Assembly (NCBI GenBank): GCA_024402695.1
Contig: JAKSTG010000018.1
Location: 1-61,143 of the forward strand
Source of the DNA: Treponema sp.
Lineage (GTDB): Bacteria > Spirochaetota > Spirochaetia > Treponematales > Treponemataceae
Direction: 5' to 3'
Length of the DNA: 61,143 bases
Position 1 is the stretch's first letter; every line of letters starts with the position of its first letter. A program made the translations under genes and the position numbers. A model generated the notes under the pieces. It was not told the origin of the DNA. It saw only the letters and a list, made by a program, of their open reading frames with translations, and made no database searches. Positions 42,976 to 52,851 of the stretch are shown here, in pieces.

Positions 42976-45794
42976 TGAGAAAAGTAAATAAATTATTATT
43001 AATTCTTCTGGGCAGTTTCCTGCTCAGTTCATGTAATCTGGCTTCTCTTTTGAATGATAAACTGAATTTTGCCGCTCCAGCCAACAGATGTGTTCTGACA
43101 TTTTACGATAATGAAATTACAAACAGCAGTATTGTTGTAGATCTTGGTGATAGTTACACATGGGATGATGGTTCAGTCAGAATTGATCTGGCATCTCTTC
43201 TGGAATTTAAAGATTTTGCCGCCTGGTATAAGGGCCTTGATGAAAAAAGTGATTACTCTCCTGTAGGACTTTATAATCCGATATCAGAAAGAGCTTTTAT
43301 AGACGTTCCATTTACTGCATATAAAAATGAACCTTTGTATGTGGCATGGAACAGTCCTATGAAAAAAATTCGTATCTATGCCAACAATGGATATGAATTG
43401 ATGTATCCGTCAGCCGGACCAAGATATTACGATTATTATTTTGACGAACCGGTTCCTTATGATATGGATTATGGCCTGTCTTTTTCTGAGGCAAAGTTAG
43501 ATGAAGGTTTTTCTTTTTTCCTTAGAGATGTTGGTCAATATCTTTATTATAAAGTTCGTTATAACAGTGACAACTATAATTATACTGATTACCATTATGG
43601 ATACCATCCTGTCGGATTTGCCAAAAATGGATATGTGTCCACAGAATATTACTATTCAACTGAATATCATTACGATTATAATCAGCCAATTTATAAAAAC
43701 ATTACAGTAAACAAATGGATGAACTGTCTGTACCTTGGTTGGGAAAGCGGGGATCCAACTTTCTCTACAATTACTATCCATTCAGTAATAGGGGATAAAA
43801 AAGAAGAGTATGTTATTGATCTTGGAGATGAATATTCCAGCTATTCGGTGAACTGGGGCGAATTATGTTCTCTGGATTCTGGATTTGAGAAATGGTATGA
43901 AAGTCTTCAGTATTATGGTTATGAAAAAACAGGTCTGGGAACGGACCAGAATTCAGAATATATATCGCCAGATTATTCGTGGTATTCTACGATATATTAT
44001 TACTCGCAAGATCTTTATATAGTTTGGAAACCTCTGGTTAAGTATATCAGAGTATTCTCGGAAACAGACAGTAAAGAATCCTTTGTTATTGAATTAGATG
44101 ATTATGAAAGAGGAAGATTCATGACATGGGAAGAATTCGCAGGTTATTCCGGTTTCTTAAACTGGTATGACAGTCTGTCTAAAGAGGGATATGAAAAACT
44201 CGGAATAACATATAGTCCAGATAAAATGTACGGCGAATGTGGTCCAGGTGGAGGAAGTGTTTATTTTTACAGGACCGATGAAGAGCCTCATTATGCATAT
44301 CTTTATGTTGCATGGGCTACAAGATTTTCTTCGATTCAGATAAATGCCAATAACGGAACAAACAAAACCTTTACTCTTGAACTTGATGAGCCAGTAACCA
44401 GATTTGATTTAACCTGGAACTATCTGGAAGAGAAAGGTTTCTCTGATTGGTATGAAAGTTTGACAAGATCAGGATATGTAAAAAATGGTGTAGGTTATTC
44501 CCCAGATAGCTATTCTTGTCTTGCGCCAGGCTACTACTGGGTATGGCCAGTTACTTCGAATAATGAAGTTTTGTATGTCTGCTGGGAAAAAGCACAAAGA
44601 ATATCTGAAGCAAACAGTAGATTCAATCTTGAAACTTATTTTGGTTTAGAGACTGGTACTTACCAGTATTATTCATATGATTTACGGAATTCAAATGGTG
44701 ATTCTCTTGGTTTTGCTCAGGCAAAGGAATTTAAGGTAACTTCGGCCGATGATTCAATTGCCGAGGTTCAAGAAGGTGGATCTGTCTTGGGAGTTTCCCC
44801 AGGTTCTACTTACATTACCATGTCTGTTACAGATTACTTAGGATATCATTTTGAAAAAACAGTAAATGTTGAAGTGAAGGATTATGTCGAATTCAAAATG
44901 TGGACTTACTACTACGAACAAATGACAGATTTTGATTGTACTGATGATGGTTCATATTTTACTTCCTATAATGATTCTGAATTGATTCATGATGCTTTCT
45001 TGATCAGAGTAGAAAATGGAATTCAGTGTCTTGATGAATCCAATAATGGGGAGTTCATTGTTTATGCCGATAAAAAAGGCAATGTCTATATGAATACCCA
45101 CTCCCGTATTTTCTATAACGAACCTTTTGTTCTGGTTTATCCTGTAAATAGTGATTATGGTATTCCAAAGCAGATTGCTGTAAATGAGAATGGAGATAAG
45201 GTTGTTTTCATAAGTGAAGATTCGACAGGGGAATCTCATGTTGTTGTTTTGACAAACGAGGGCTACAGTATTATGGATGGAACAGTAGGAGAAACTTCTA
45301 CGTGGATTAATGGTCAATCCATGAATACAGTTGATATTTCTTATAATGGACAAGTAATAGCTATTGGTACTTCATTAGGACTCTTCTATTCTGATGATGG
45401 CGGAGTTTCATATAAATCCTATGGAGCTGGATCCGGTTCTGTCGATTGTGTAAGAGCCTGTGCAAACTCCATCCTTTTCTCAGTTCCGGATGGAAATAAT
45501 TACGCCCTTAAAACATTGGATTTGATGAACTATAGTGTAACTGTCCTTTCACTTGCATCTGATCCTTTGTTCACTCCGGTGTTCTGGGCATCAAGAGACT
45601 GCAATCAGATATTGTATAACTCAAGAAGCGGAATAGATTATTTTTATTCTTATTATGGAAATAGCTGGAATGCTATTCATACAAATTTGTATTCAACTAG
45701 CAAGATAAAAATCCTGAATGAACATGGACGAGTGTTATGTCTTGTAAATGACGGTGACCATAGCACTATTTATCAGGCTAATTTAAATTATTAG
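42975..45794 (+). CDS. Repeat-rich surface lipoprotein with C-terminal propeller-like domain
   Basis: This 939-residue lipoprotein has signal GSFLLSSC (Cys about 20). Five repeats of about 95 residues fill residues 35-545. Each has an opening beta strand, an LGDxYxxxxxxW motif, GFxxWYxSLxxxGY and a closing LYVAW, which resembles InlB-B/Listeria-Bacteroides repeats. An Ig-like (BID_2) domain follows at about 570-640 (DDSIAEVQEGGSVLGVSPGS). The last 290 residues look like part of a beta propeller with BNR-like FYSDDGGVSYKSYG. It starts on the stop of the previous gene (TAATG) and precedes the cyclase by 21 bp. A surface-exposed partner of the barrel/LRR protein is likely. Confidence 0.8.
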   Translation: MRKVNKLLLILLGSFLLSSCNLASLLNDKLNFAAPANRCVLTFYDNEITNSSIVVDLGDSYTWDDGSVRIDLASLLEFKDFAAWYKGLDEKSDYSPVGLYNPISERAFIDVPFTAYKNEPLYVAWNSPMKKIRIYANNGYELMYPSAGPRYYDYYFDEPVPYDMDYGLSFSEAKLDEGFSFFLRDVGQYLYYKVRYNSDNYNYTDYHYGYHPVGFAKNGYVSTEYYYSTEYHYDYNQPIYKNITVNKWMNCLYLGWESGDPTFSTITIHSVIGDKKEEYVIDLGDEYSSYSVNWGELCSLDSGFEKWYESLQYYGYEKTGLGTDQNSEYISPDYSWYSTIYYYSQDLYIVWKPLVKYIRVFSETDSKESFVIELDDYERGRFMTWEEFAGYSGFLNWYDSLSKEGYEKLGITYSPDKMYGECGPGGGSVYFYRTDEEPHYAYLYVAWATRFSSIQINANNGTNKTFTLELDEPVTRFDLTWNYLEEKGFSDWYESLTRSGYVKNGVGYSPDSYSCLAPGYYWVWPVTSNNEVLYVCWEKAQRISEANSRFNLETYFGLETGTYQYYSYDLRNSNGDSLGFAQAKEFKVTSADDSIAEVQEGGSVLGVSPGSTYITMSVTDYLGYHFEKTVNVEVKDYVEFKMWTYYYEQMTDFDCTDDGSYFTSYNDSELIHDAFLIRVENGIQCLDESNNGEFIVYADKKGNVYMNTHSRIFYNEPFVLVYPVNSDYGIPKQIAVNENGDKVVFISEDSTGESHVVVLTNEGYSIMDGTVGETSTWINGQSMNTVDISYNGQVIAIGTSLGLFYSDDGGVSYKSYGAGSGSVDCVRACANSILFSVPDGNNYALKTLDLMNYSVTVLSLASDPLFTPVFWASRDCNQILYNSRSGIDYFYSYYGNSWNAIHTNLYSTSKIKILNEHGRVLCLVNDGDHSTIYQANLNY

Positions 45795-45815
45795 TAAATA
45801 GGGAGCAAAAAATAT

Positions 45816-47621
45816 ATGGAAATGCAGAAAGTAAAATATCCTATCGGTCTTAAGATGGTAATGATTGTTGCAGTACTTGTAGTCCTTGTACTGGGATTCT
45901 CAACTGCAATGGTTGTTTATATGGTAAGCCGTGACAGTGAAGCAAAGGCTAAAGACACAAACCTTACCCTTAATGAGGTAACCGCCCAGACTGTAGAAAA
46001 CTGGATGGTTAACATGCAGAACAATTCCTTGGGCTTTTTCAATGATTCTCTCTTAAGCCAGAACAAGAAATCTGCAGACAGCATGTTCGAAGATTTCTGT
46101 TACAGAAATCCTGACATCTGGTTTATTCAGGCTCCTGAATTCGGAATGAAGGTTTCTCCTCATGCCGAAGTTTACAAGGCAGATGCAAAGAAGGCTTTCA
46201 AGTCTTGGATGAATATTCACACCTGGGCAGAAGAAAAAGCCCGCAAGGGAGATGTTTCAGTTCTGAATCTGACTTCGGTTATGGAACAGCCTTCAGTTTG
46301 TATTTTCTTCCCTTATGAAGTAAATGGAAAAAATGATTGTGCTGTTGTTGGTTTCCGCGTAACAAAACTTGTTGAGCTTATGACAAACAGCCGTATGAAT
46401 ACTTCTGTAATTATGGATTCGGAAGGTCAGCTTCTGATTTCTGCTGACATTGAAAATGCAGAAAATGAAGGCTATGTTCAGGCTGCGGCTAAAGCTGTGC
46501 AGAATGCGAAAATTGATAATGCACAGGTTATTGAAAGTGATGCTTCGGATACGAAGTGGGAAATTGCCTATAAGAAACTGGCCGGCGGCATTTATGCCGT
46601 AACTTGTGTTTCAGAAGAAAGCGTTCTTCAGACAATCAGACATACTGCTTACAGAATCGTTCTTATTTCAATGGCCATTCTTTTCCTTGCTATTCTGCTT
46701 ATCAGACACTTCTCAAAGACCCTTACAAGACCAATTCTTGAGCTGGCTGGTGCCGCTCAGAAAATCGAAAAAGGGGATTTCTCTCTGGATATTACTCCTA
46801 AGACTCAGGATGAAATCGGGCTTCTTACAAAAAACTTTGTGGCCATGAGTAACGGTCTTGGAAACTTCATGAAGTTCACAAACAAAACTCTGGTTGAACA
46901 GTCAATGAAAGGTTCCCTTGGCCTTGGTGGTGAACGCCGTGAAGCAACAATCTTCTTTAGCGATATCCGTTCTTTTACCGCTATGTCAGAAAAACTGACT
47001 CCAAATGAAGTCGTTGAATTCCTTAATGAATACATGACAAAGATGGTTTCCTGCGTTGTAAAGACTCACGGAACTGTTGATAAGTATATTGGAGACGCAG
47101 TTATGGCTGTCTGGGGATGTCCGGATAGTGCAGGTAGTCCTGCAGCCGATGCATGGAATGCAGTTGTCGGTGCTCTCATGATGCGTACAGAACTTTACAA
47201 ATTAAACCAGAAACGAGAAAAAGAAGGAAAATCAAAAATCCAGATCGGTTGTGGTATTAATACAGGTAGCGTCGTTGCAGGTCAGATTGGTTCTGATGTT
47301 CGCATGGAATATACAGTAATCGGTGATGCTGTAAACCTGGCCAGTCGTACAGAATCTTTGAACAAGCCTTTTCAGACCGATATTCTCATTACAGAAAACA
47401 CTTACAAACTTATTGGTAAAAAACTGATTGTTGAAGAAATGCCTTCTGTTCATGTTAAAGGAAAAGAAGACGCAATCAGAATGTATGCGGTTGTAAATAT
47501 CAAGGGTGTAAAGGGTGTAACAACTCTTGCAGAAGTTAGAAAACTCATGGGCTTCCATGACATTGATAAGTCACAGGTAAACACAGATGAAGAAGAAAAG
47601 AAATACAAGATCGGCGAGTAA
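45816..47621 (+). CDS. Class III adenylate cyclase with Cache-like sensor and HAMP
   Basis: This 601-residue membrane cyclase has helix 1 at about 12-37, an extracytoplasmic Cache-like domain at about 38-275 and helix 2 at about 279-299. A HAMP domain follows at about 300-353 and the catalytic domain at about 375-560. Metal ligands Asp383 (FFSDIRS) and Asp427 (DKYIGD) are present, as are the adenine-selecting pair Lys423 and Asp504 (VIGDAVN) and the transition-state Asn507 and Arg511. It is therefore a predicted active adenylate cyclase that makes cAMP in response to a periplasmic ligand. GGGAGC precedes the ATG. The following FecR-like gene starts 35 bp inside it. Confidence 0.95.
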   Translation: MEMQKVKYPIGLKMVMIVAVLVVLVLGFSTAMVVYMVSRDSEAKAKDTNLTLNEVTAQTVENWMVNMQNNSLGFFNDSLLSQNKKSADSMFEDFCYRNPDIWFIQAPEFGMKVSPHAEVYKADAKKAFKSWMNIHTWAEEKARKGDVSVLNLTSVMEQPSVCIFFPYEVNGKNDCAVVGFRVTKLVELMTNSRMNTSVIMDSEGQLLISADIENAENEGYVQAAAKAVQNAKIDNAQVIESDASDTKWEIAYKKLAGGIYAVTCVSEESVLQTIRHTAYRIVLISMAILFLAILLIRHFSKTLTRPILELAGAAQKIEKGDFSLDITPKTQDEIGLLTKNFVAMSNGLGNFMKFTNKTLVEQSMKGSLGLGGERREATIFFSDIRSFTAMSEKLTPNEVVEFLNEYMTKMVSCVVKTHGTVDKYIGDAVMAVWGCPDSAGSPAADAWNAVVGALMMRTELYKLNQKREKEGKSKIQIGCGINTGSVVAGQIGSDVRMEYTVIGDAVNLASRTESLNKPFQTDILITENTYKLIGKKLIVEEMPSVHVKGKEDAIRMYAVVNIKGVKGVTTLAEVRKLMGFHDIDKSQVNTDEEEKKYKIGE

Positions 47622-50184
47622 ACTTGTTGATGCAGTTCTGTGGGTAGTCTGCCTTACAGGAATGGCTGTGTTCCTTGGTCTGTTTTTGAATGACTGGAAT
47701 AAGAGCTCTTCCCGTGACAATGAAGAACCAGTAGCAACTGTTGTACATAAAAAGAATATGACTCAAAGGCGTTTTGCCGATAACGAAATCTGGCAGAAGG
47801 TAAAAGTTGCCGACCTGGTTTATGGTGGTGACCGAATCCGAACTGAAGCAGAATCTGAAGCTACCATTATTTACAATGATGGTACTACAGTAGATATGTA
47901 TGAAAATACAATCGTTATTATCCGTGATAAGAAAGACGGTACCGGATTTGACTTCGCAAAAGGATCGGTAAACGTTGTAGCCTCAGAAAATGCAGAAAAC
48001 AAACCGGTTGTTATTACAAGAGGAAGCAAAGTTTTAAACTTGAGCGGAAAGTCCAGCGCAGTTGTGGACAGTTCCAAGTCAGGAGAAGCTTCTGTTGCTG
48101 TTACGAGCGGTACAGTTTCCGTTGTTGAGAAACCTGTTGAAGTTCCACAGACTCCTCAGTCAACAATCAGAAAAACTGTTCAAAAAGCACGTGCTGCAGT
48201 TACCAAAACTGAAACTCCTGAACCTGTTATTGAACTTCAGGTAAAAGAACCTGGCGAAGAAAAAACTATTCATGCCGGTGAAGTTGCAGTAATCGAACAG
48301 GAAAAGAAAGTACAGGAAGTAAAAGTTGTACCTATTGAAGTTGCAGCAAAAGAAGAAAAAACTGTAGAGGTTGTTCAGAAAGTAAGAACTTCATCTGTGA
48401 AGTCTGAAGCAAAACAGAAAGAGTTCAGAAAAATTCTTGAAGAAGCTCTTGGAGAACAGAAGGCCGCAAAGGTTTCGGAAAGTGTAATAAAGACAAATGA
48501 AGAAATTGTAAAGGCTCAGCCTGAAGTTGTAAAAACTGTAGAAAAGAAAAACGACCGGGTGGTGGAAGAAAAAGTTCATCAGGTAGAAGTAATCACTGAA
48601 CCTGAAGTTCGTAAAGAAGAAAAGAAAGCTGAAAAAGCCCGTGTTGCTAAAAAAGAAGCAGAAGAAAAAGCTGCTGTAAAAAAAGCCGAAGAAAAAAGAG
48701 CGGCTGAGGCTGCTGCAAAAAAAGCTGAAGAAAAACGCATAGCAGAAAAGAAAGCCGAAGAGAAAAAAGCCGCTGAAGCTGCTGCTAAGAAGGCTGAAGA
48801 AAAACGCCTTGCAGAGAAGAAAGAAGCTGAACGAAAACTTGCAGAAAAGAAAGCCGCAGAAAAGAAAGCGGCCGAAGAAAAAGCACGCGTGGAAGCCGCA
48901 AGAAGATCTGCTGAAGAAAAAGCCCGTGTAGAAGCTGCAAAGAAAGCAGAAGAAAAACGCCTTGCAGAAGAAGCCCGTATTGCGGAAGAAAAACGTCTTG
49001 CAGAAGAAGCTCGTATTGCGGAAGAAGCTGCTAAAAAAGTAGAGGAAGAACGTCTGGCAAAAGTTGAAGCCGAGAAAAAAGCGGCAAGAGAAAAGCTTGC
49101 AGAAAAGAAGGCTAAAGAAGCCGAAGAAAGAAAAGTAAAACTTGAAGCTGAAGCCGCACGTAAAGCAGAAAAGGAAAAACTTGCACTTGAGGCTTTGCGA
49201 AGAGCCGAAGAAGAACGTGCTGCCGAAGAAGCCCGGCTTGCGGAAGAGGCTGCAGCTAAAAAAGCAGAAGAAGAAAGACTTTCAAAGATCGAAGCCGAAA
49301 AGAAAGCAAAGGAACTTTCTGAAGCCAGAGCTCTTGAGATGAAGAAGCGTATGGAAGAAAAAGCCGAAATGCTTCGTGTTGCAAAGCTTGAAGAAGAGAA
49401 AAAAGCCCGCGAAGAGGCCGAACGTAAAGAACTCGAATTAAAAGAGGCCGAACGCAAAGAAGCTGAACGTAAAGAAGCCGAAATAAAAGAAGCGGAGCTT
49501 AGAGAAGCTGAACGTAAAGAAGAAGAAAGAAAATCGGAAGAACGTCTTGCTCTGGCAAAGATCGAAGCAAAAGCCGACAGCAAACCTGAAACAAAGACTG
49601 ATTCGAAATCAACAAAGAAAGTTGAATCAAAATCTGAAAAACCAGGTGCTGCAAAAGAAGAAACTTCTAAATCAGTTTCAAAAACTCCGGAAACTTCATC
49701 TGAGAAAAAGATTTCTGAAGAGGAAAGAGTTTCAAAGAAAGCTGAAGAAATTAAGCGTACAGAGAAGGAAAGGGTAGAAAATCCAACTCCTGTGGTTAAG
49801 GTTTCTAAGATTGAAAATCAGAAACCGTCCCTCCGTACCCCTGGGCCTGAGTTTGAAGCTTCGGATTCTTTCTTTGGAGATGATAATCCTGTAATCAAGT
49901 TTACATGGGCAAAAATGCCTGATGCAAAGAAGTACCATCTTGTTGTTTATAAAGATGGACTCATTGATAAAAAAATTGTAGATAAAACTATTAAGGGAAA
50001 TGCTTATACCCTTAAGGCAGGTGAACTTGAAAACCTGGAGAACGGTACTTATGTCTGGTCTGTAACTGGAATTGATACTGTGGACGGCAAAACTTTTGAA
50101 AGTAAAAAAGCCTCCCGTAAATTCACGGTAAACATGGAAGATGCAGATGCCGTTGAACTGGATATATCCGAGTTCCTGCACTAA
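47587..50184 (+). CDS. FecR-domain protein with long charged helical rod
   Basis: The 865-residue protein has one N-terminal membrane helix (about 14-32) and a FecR-like domain (about 60-165, VKVADLVYGGDRIRTEAESE, DGTTVDMYENTIVII). A Pro/Val-rich linker follows, then about 320 residues (340-660) of Lys/Glu/Ala-rich uninterrupted helix (KKAEEKRLAEKK-type repeats, like TolA domain II). A Ser/Lys-rich hinge and a C-terminal Fn3-like domain (about 745-855, FTWAKMPDAKKYHLVVYKDG) complete it. A rod of that length could cross the periplasm. The start lies 35 bp inside the cyclase gene, so translation is coupled. It is the last gene of the operon and ends at a strong terminator. Confidence 0.85.
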   Translation: MKKKRNTRSASKLVDAVLWVVCLTGMAVFLGLFLNDWNKSSSRDNEEPVATVVHKKNMTQRRFADNEIWQKVKVADLVYGGDRIRTEAESEATIIYNDGTTVDMYENTIVIIRDKKDGTGFDFAKGSVNVVASENAENKPVVITRGSKVLNLSGKSSAVVDSSKSGEASVAVTSGTVSVVEKPVEVPQTPQSTIRKTVQKARAAVTKTETPEPVIELQVKEPGEEKTIHAGEVAVIEQEKKVQEVKVVPIEVAAKEEKTVEVVQKVRTSSVKSEAKQKEFRKILEEALGEQKAAKVSESVIKTNEEIVKAQPEVVKTVEKKNDRVVEEKVHQVEVITEPEVRKEEKKAEKARVAKKEAEEKAAVKKAEEKRAAEAAAKKAEEKRIAEKKAEEKKAAEAAAKKAEEKRLAEKKEAERKLAEKKAAEKKAAEEKARVEAARRSAEEKARVEAAKKAEEKRLAEEARIAEEKRLAEEARIAEEAAKKVEEERLAKVEAEKKAAREKLAEKKAKEAEERKVKLEAEAARKAEKEKLALEALRRAEEERAAEEARLAEEAAAKKAEEERLSKIEAEKKAKELSEARALEMKKRMEEKAEMLRVAKLEEEKKAREEAERKELELKEAERKEAERKEAEIKEAELREAERKEEERKSEERLALAKIEAKADSKPETKTDSKSTKKVESKSEKPGAAKEETSKSVSKTPETSSEKKISEEERVSKKAEEIKRTEKERVENPTPVVKVSKIENQKPSLRTPGPEFEASDSFFGDDNPVIKFTWAKMPDAKKYHLVVYKDGLIDKKIVDKTIKGNAYTLKAGELENLENGTYVWSVTGIDTVDGKTFESKKASRKFTVNMEDADAVELDISEFLH

Positions 50185-50191
50185 AAAAAAG

Positions 50192-50242
50192 AGTCGCCCG
50201 ACAATCTGAAGTTCGCTTCAAATATGCCGGACGGCTTTTTTT
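50192..50242. terminator. Bidirectional terminator with UUCG tetraloop
   Basis: An imperfect outer stem (AGTCGCCCGACA with TGCCGGACGGCT) encloses a perfect TGAAG-TTCG-CTTCA hairpin (50207-50220). A run of A precedes it and seven T follow. It serves the FecR-like gene and the converging EF-G gene. Confidence 0.88.
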
Positions 50243-50295
50243 ATGAACAGGGATTTTTGAGCCTTTCAAAAGACTAAGAAATCCCTTTGTGAAAT

Positions 50296-52356
50296 CTAGT
50301 AACCAAGTCCACCAGCTTTTTCCTGGAAGTGGCTGAATTCCATACTGAAGCTTGCACGTCCCTGAGTTGCAGAACGCAGGTTTGTACTGAATCCGAACAT
50401 CTTTGCCATTGGTGCTGAACCATGAATGATTTCGGCAGAGGCTTTGGAATCCTGTCCCATGATTGTGCCGCCTCTCTGACTGAACTGGCTTCCTGCAGGT
50501 CCTACGAATTCTTTAGGACAAGAAATATCAACACTCATAACAGGTTCCAGAACTATTGGATTTGCTCCGTTACATGCATTGTCAAAAGCGGCAACTGCAC
50601 AGGCTTCAAAAGCAAATGCTGTTGATGTAAGTTCGTTGTATTCAAATGCTGTAACAGTAACTTTAAGGTCGGCACAAGGATATCCGTATTTGATTCCAGA
50701 TGCGAAGGATCCTTCAATACCGTGCTTGATTGCATCCATAATTTCGTCCGGAGTGTCGCCCTGTTTTGCAGCGCAAACATAAGAACATCCGGCGCCTGTT
50801 TCCTGTGTTTCAACAGTAAGGGTGATTTTTGCTGTATTTTCTTTTCCGCCAAGAACTTTGTTGAATTCTTCTGTTACAGAGTTTGTTCCTGAAACAGATT
50901 CGCGGTAAGTAACCTGTGGAGCACCAACGCGGCACTTAACGCCAAAGTCATCCTGCATACGGGTAACAAGAACATCCAGATGAAGTTCGCCCATTCCCGA
51001 AATAATCAGCTGACCGGTTTCTTCGTCATCGTGGAATGTGAAAGTAGGGTCTTCGCGTGAAAGGATTTCAAGAGTTTCGTTCATCTTGTCTTTTTCGCTC
51101 ATGCTGTCTGGTTCAAGAGAAACCGAAATAACAGGCTGTGGGAACTTTGGCTCTTCAAGGAGAACTGGAAGTCCTTCGCTTCCGATTGTATCCCCAGTCT
51201 GTGCAAGTTTAAGACCTACGAATACTGCGATGTCACCGGCTGCGATTGAATCGAGAGGTTCGTTTTTGTCAGCGTGCATACGGAGAATTCTGTTTACACG
51301 TTCACGTTTCTTTTTACTTACGTTATAAAGCTGAACACCGCTCTGGAATTTTCCTGAGTACATACGTACGTAACAAAGTGGTCCCATTTCGCGGTCGTAC
51401 TGAATCTTGAATACAAGACCCAGTGGCATTTTTGAAACATCACATGGAACTGAGACTTCTTCGCTCTGATCTTTCTTGATTTTCAGTCCCTTTGCAGGAG
51501 GAATATCAAGTGGGGAAGGCAGGTATTCTACAACAGCATCAATAAGAGGCTGAACACCCTGATTGTGACGGGCAGAACCCATTACAAAAGGAATGAAGGT
51601 ACGGCTGATTGTTCCCTTGCGGATTGCAGCTTTAAGTTGATCAACAGAGATTTCTCCGCCTTCAAGGTAGATTTCCATGAGGGCATCATCGGAACCTGCA
51701 ACTGTATCAATAAGTTTTTCTTTCCATTCATTGGCAGCATCCAGGCGTGAAGCGTCGATGTCACTTTCAATGATTGTTTCACCGTCATCTTCTTCGCTGA
51801 AGCGCAGTTCTTTCATTTTAAGAAGATCGATTACACCTTCAAAATCTGCTCCTTCACCAATTGGAATCTGAAGTGCCAGCGGAGTAATTCCGAATTTCTC
51901 TGCAACGTCGGCCATTGAACCAAAAAAGTCTGCACCAATGCGGTCCATCTTGTTCATGAAACACATACGTGGAACGGCAAATTCGTCGGCCTGTTTCCAA
52001 ACAGTTTCTGTCTGAGGCTGAACCCCGTCAACTGCACAGATAACTGCAACGGCACCGTCCAGTACGCGAAGTGAGCGTTCAACTTCGGCAGTAAAGTCTA
52101 CGTGGCCCGGTGTGTCGATAATATTGATCTGGTGATTTTTCCAGTAAGTAGTTGTGGCGGCAGAGCAGATTGTAATTCCGCGTTCCTGTTCCTGAGCCAT
52201 CCAGTCCATTGTGGCCTGACCGTCATCAATTTCACCAATCTTGTGGATTTTTCCTGTGTAATAAAGGATGCGTTCTGTAGTAGTTGTCTTTCCGGCATCA
52301 ATGTGAGCCATGATACCGATGTTTCTCATTTTCGATAAGTCTGTTGGATTTGCCAT
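50296..52356 (-). CDS. fusA: Elongation factor G family GTPase
   Basis: This full-length 686-residue EF-G drives ribosome translocation or, with RRF, recycling. GTPase motifs are AHIDAGKT (17-24), DTPGH (81-85) and NKMD (135-138), with RGITICSAAT as switch I. Domains II to V follow in order, including FTFHDDEETGQLIISGMGEL and the domain V segment EFVGPAGSQFSQRGG. The end (FSMEFSHFQEKAGGLGY) differs from classical EF-G tails. Spirochaetes have two EF-G paralogues that split translocation and recycling, and I cannot tell which this is. No Shine-Dalgarno is seen before its ATG. It is divergent from the YunG-like gene over only 48 bp. Confidence 0.93.
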   Translation of the reverse strand: MANPTDLSKMRNIGIMAHIDAGKTTTTERILYYTGKIHKIGEIDDGQATMDWMAQEQERGITICSAATTTYWKNHQINIIDTPGHVDFTAEVERSLRVLDGAVAVICAVDGVQPQTETVWKQADEFAVPRMCFMNKMDRIGADFFGSMADVAEKFGITPLALQIPIGEGADFEGVIDLLKMKELRFSEEDDGETIIESDIDASRLDAANEWKEKLIDTVAGSDDALMEIYLEGGEISVDQLKAAIRKGTISRTFIPFVMGSARHNQGVQPLIDAVVEYLPSPLDIPPAKGLKIKKDQSEEVSVPCDVSKMPLGLVFKIQYDREMGPLCYVRMYSGKFQSGVQLYNVSKKKRERVNRILRMHADKNEPLDSIAAGDIAVFVGLKLAQTGDTIGSEGLPVLLEEPKFPQPVISVSLEPDSMSEKDKMNETLEILSREDPTFTFHDDEETGQLIISGMGELHLDVLVTRMQDDFGVKCRVGAPQVTYRESVSGTNSVTEEFNKVLGGKENTAKITLTVETQETGAGCSYVCAAKQGDTPDEIMDAIKHGIEGSFASGIKYGYPCADLKVTVTAFEYNELTSTAFAFEACAVAAFDNACNGANPIVLEPVMSVDISCPKEFVGPAGSQFSQRGGTIMGQDSKASAEIIHGSAPMAKMFGFSTNLRSATQGRASFSMEFSHFQEKAGGLGY

Positions 52357-52392
52357 AATAGAAAGAGTTTATCAAAATAGTTGATTTTATAC

Positions 52393-52398
52393 TATAAT
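52393..52398 (+). promoter_or_regulatory. -10 box almost abutting the YunG-like start
   Basis: A perfect TATAAT at 52393-52398 ends 6 bp before the ATG at 52405, so initiation at the normal distance would give a leaderless transcript. Confidence 0.5.
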
Positions 52399-52404
52399 AA
52401 AGTC

Positions 52405-52851
52405 ATGGCATATTATAATCACGGACATAGGGAAATTAAGGCTGTAAATCAGCTTTACAAAGGAATCGAAACACCTGACGATTTATACGAAGCTCTTATG
52501 CACTGCTGGACGAGGGAAACCTGCACTGCGCGCCTTAGGAATAAATACAGCGAATCTAACAAAACGGCAGGGCAGTGCGCTATTACGGCGTTCTTAGTTC
52601 AGGACATTTTTGGTGGCGAAATCCGTGAGCTTGATACAGGCCGCGGGCTTCACTGTTACAATGTGATTAACGGAATTGCCATCGATCTTACAAGCGAACA
52701 GTTTGGCGAAGATGCAGCAAAGCTTTGTTATGAAAATAATCCTTTGCAGCCGGCCCGGGAAATCCGCATGGCAGAAACCCAGAAGGGTGAACGTTACGAG
52801 CTTTTGAAAAAGAATCTTCAATCTTATATACTTGAATCATGTCAGAAATAA
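52405..52851 (+). CDS. YunG-like family protein
   Basis: This 148-residue protein has the YunG pattern: an N-terminal helix ending HCWTRETC, then GQCAITAFLVQDIFGGEI, a HCYNVINGIAIDLTSEQF segment and a short C-terminal helix. A conserved Cys in GQCA and His in the HCYNV stretch suggest a papain-like or transglutaminase-type arrangement, but no activity is established for the family. The ATG at 52405 is preferred over the TTG at 52381, which would overlap the -10 box. Its last 13 bases overlap the rsgA start, so the pair is translationally coupled. Confidence 0.75.
   Translation: MAYYNHGHREIKAVNQLYKGIETPDDLYEALMHCWTRETCTARLRNKYSESNKTAGQCAITAFLVQDIFGGEIRELDTGRGLHCYNVINGIAIDLTSEQFGEDAAKLCYENNPLQPAREIRMAETQKGERYELLKKNLQSYILESCQK

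Noticed and set aside
48579..49583. Long minus-strand frame (334 codons, Ser/Phe/Ala-rich) opposite the FecR-like gene
   Set aside because: It is the antisense shadow of the Lys/Glu/Ala-rich repeat, with low-complexity composition, no ribosome site and no recognisable domain.
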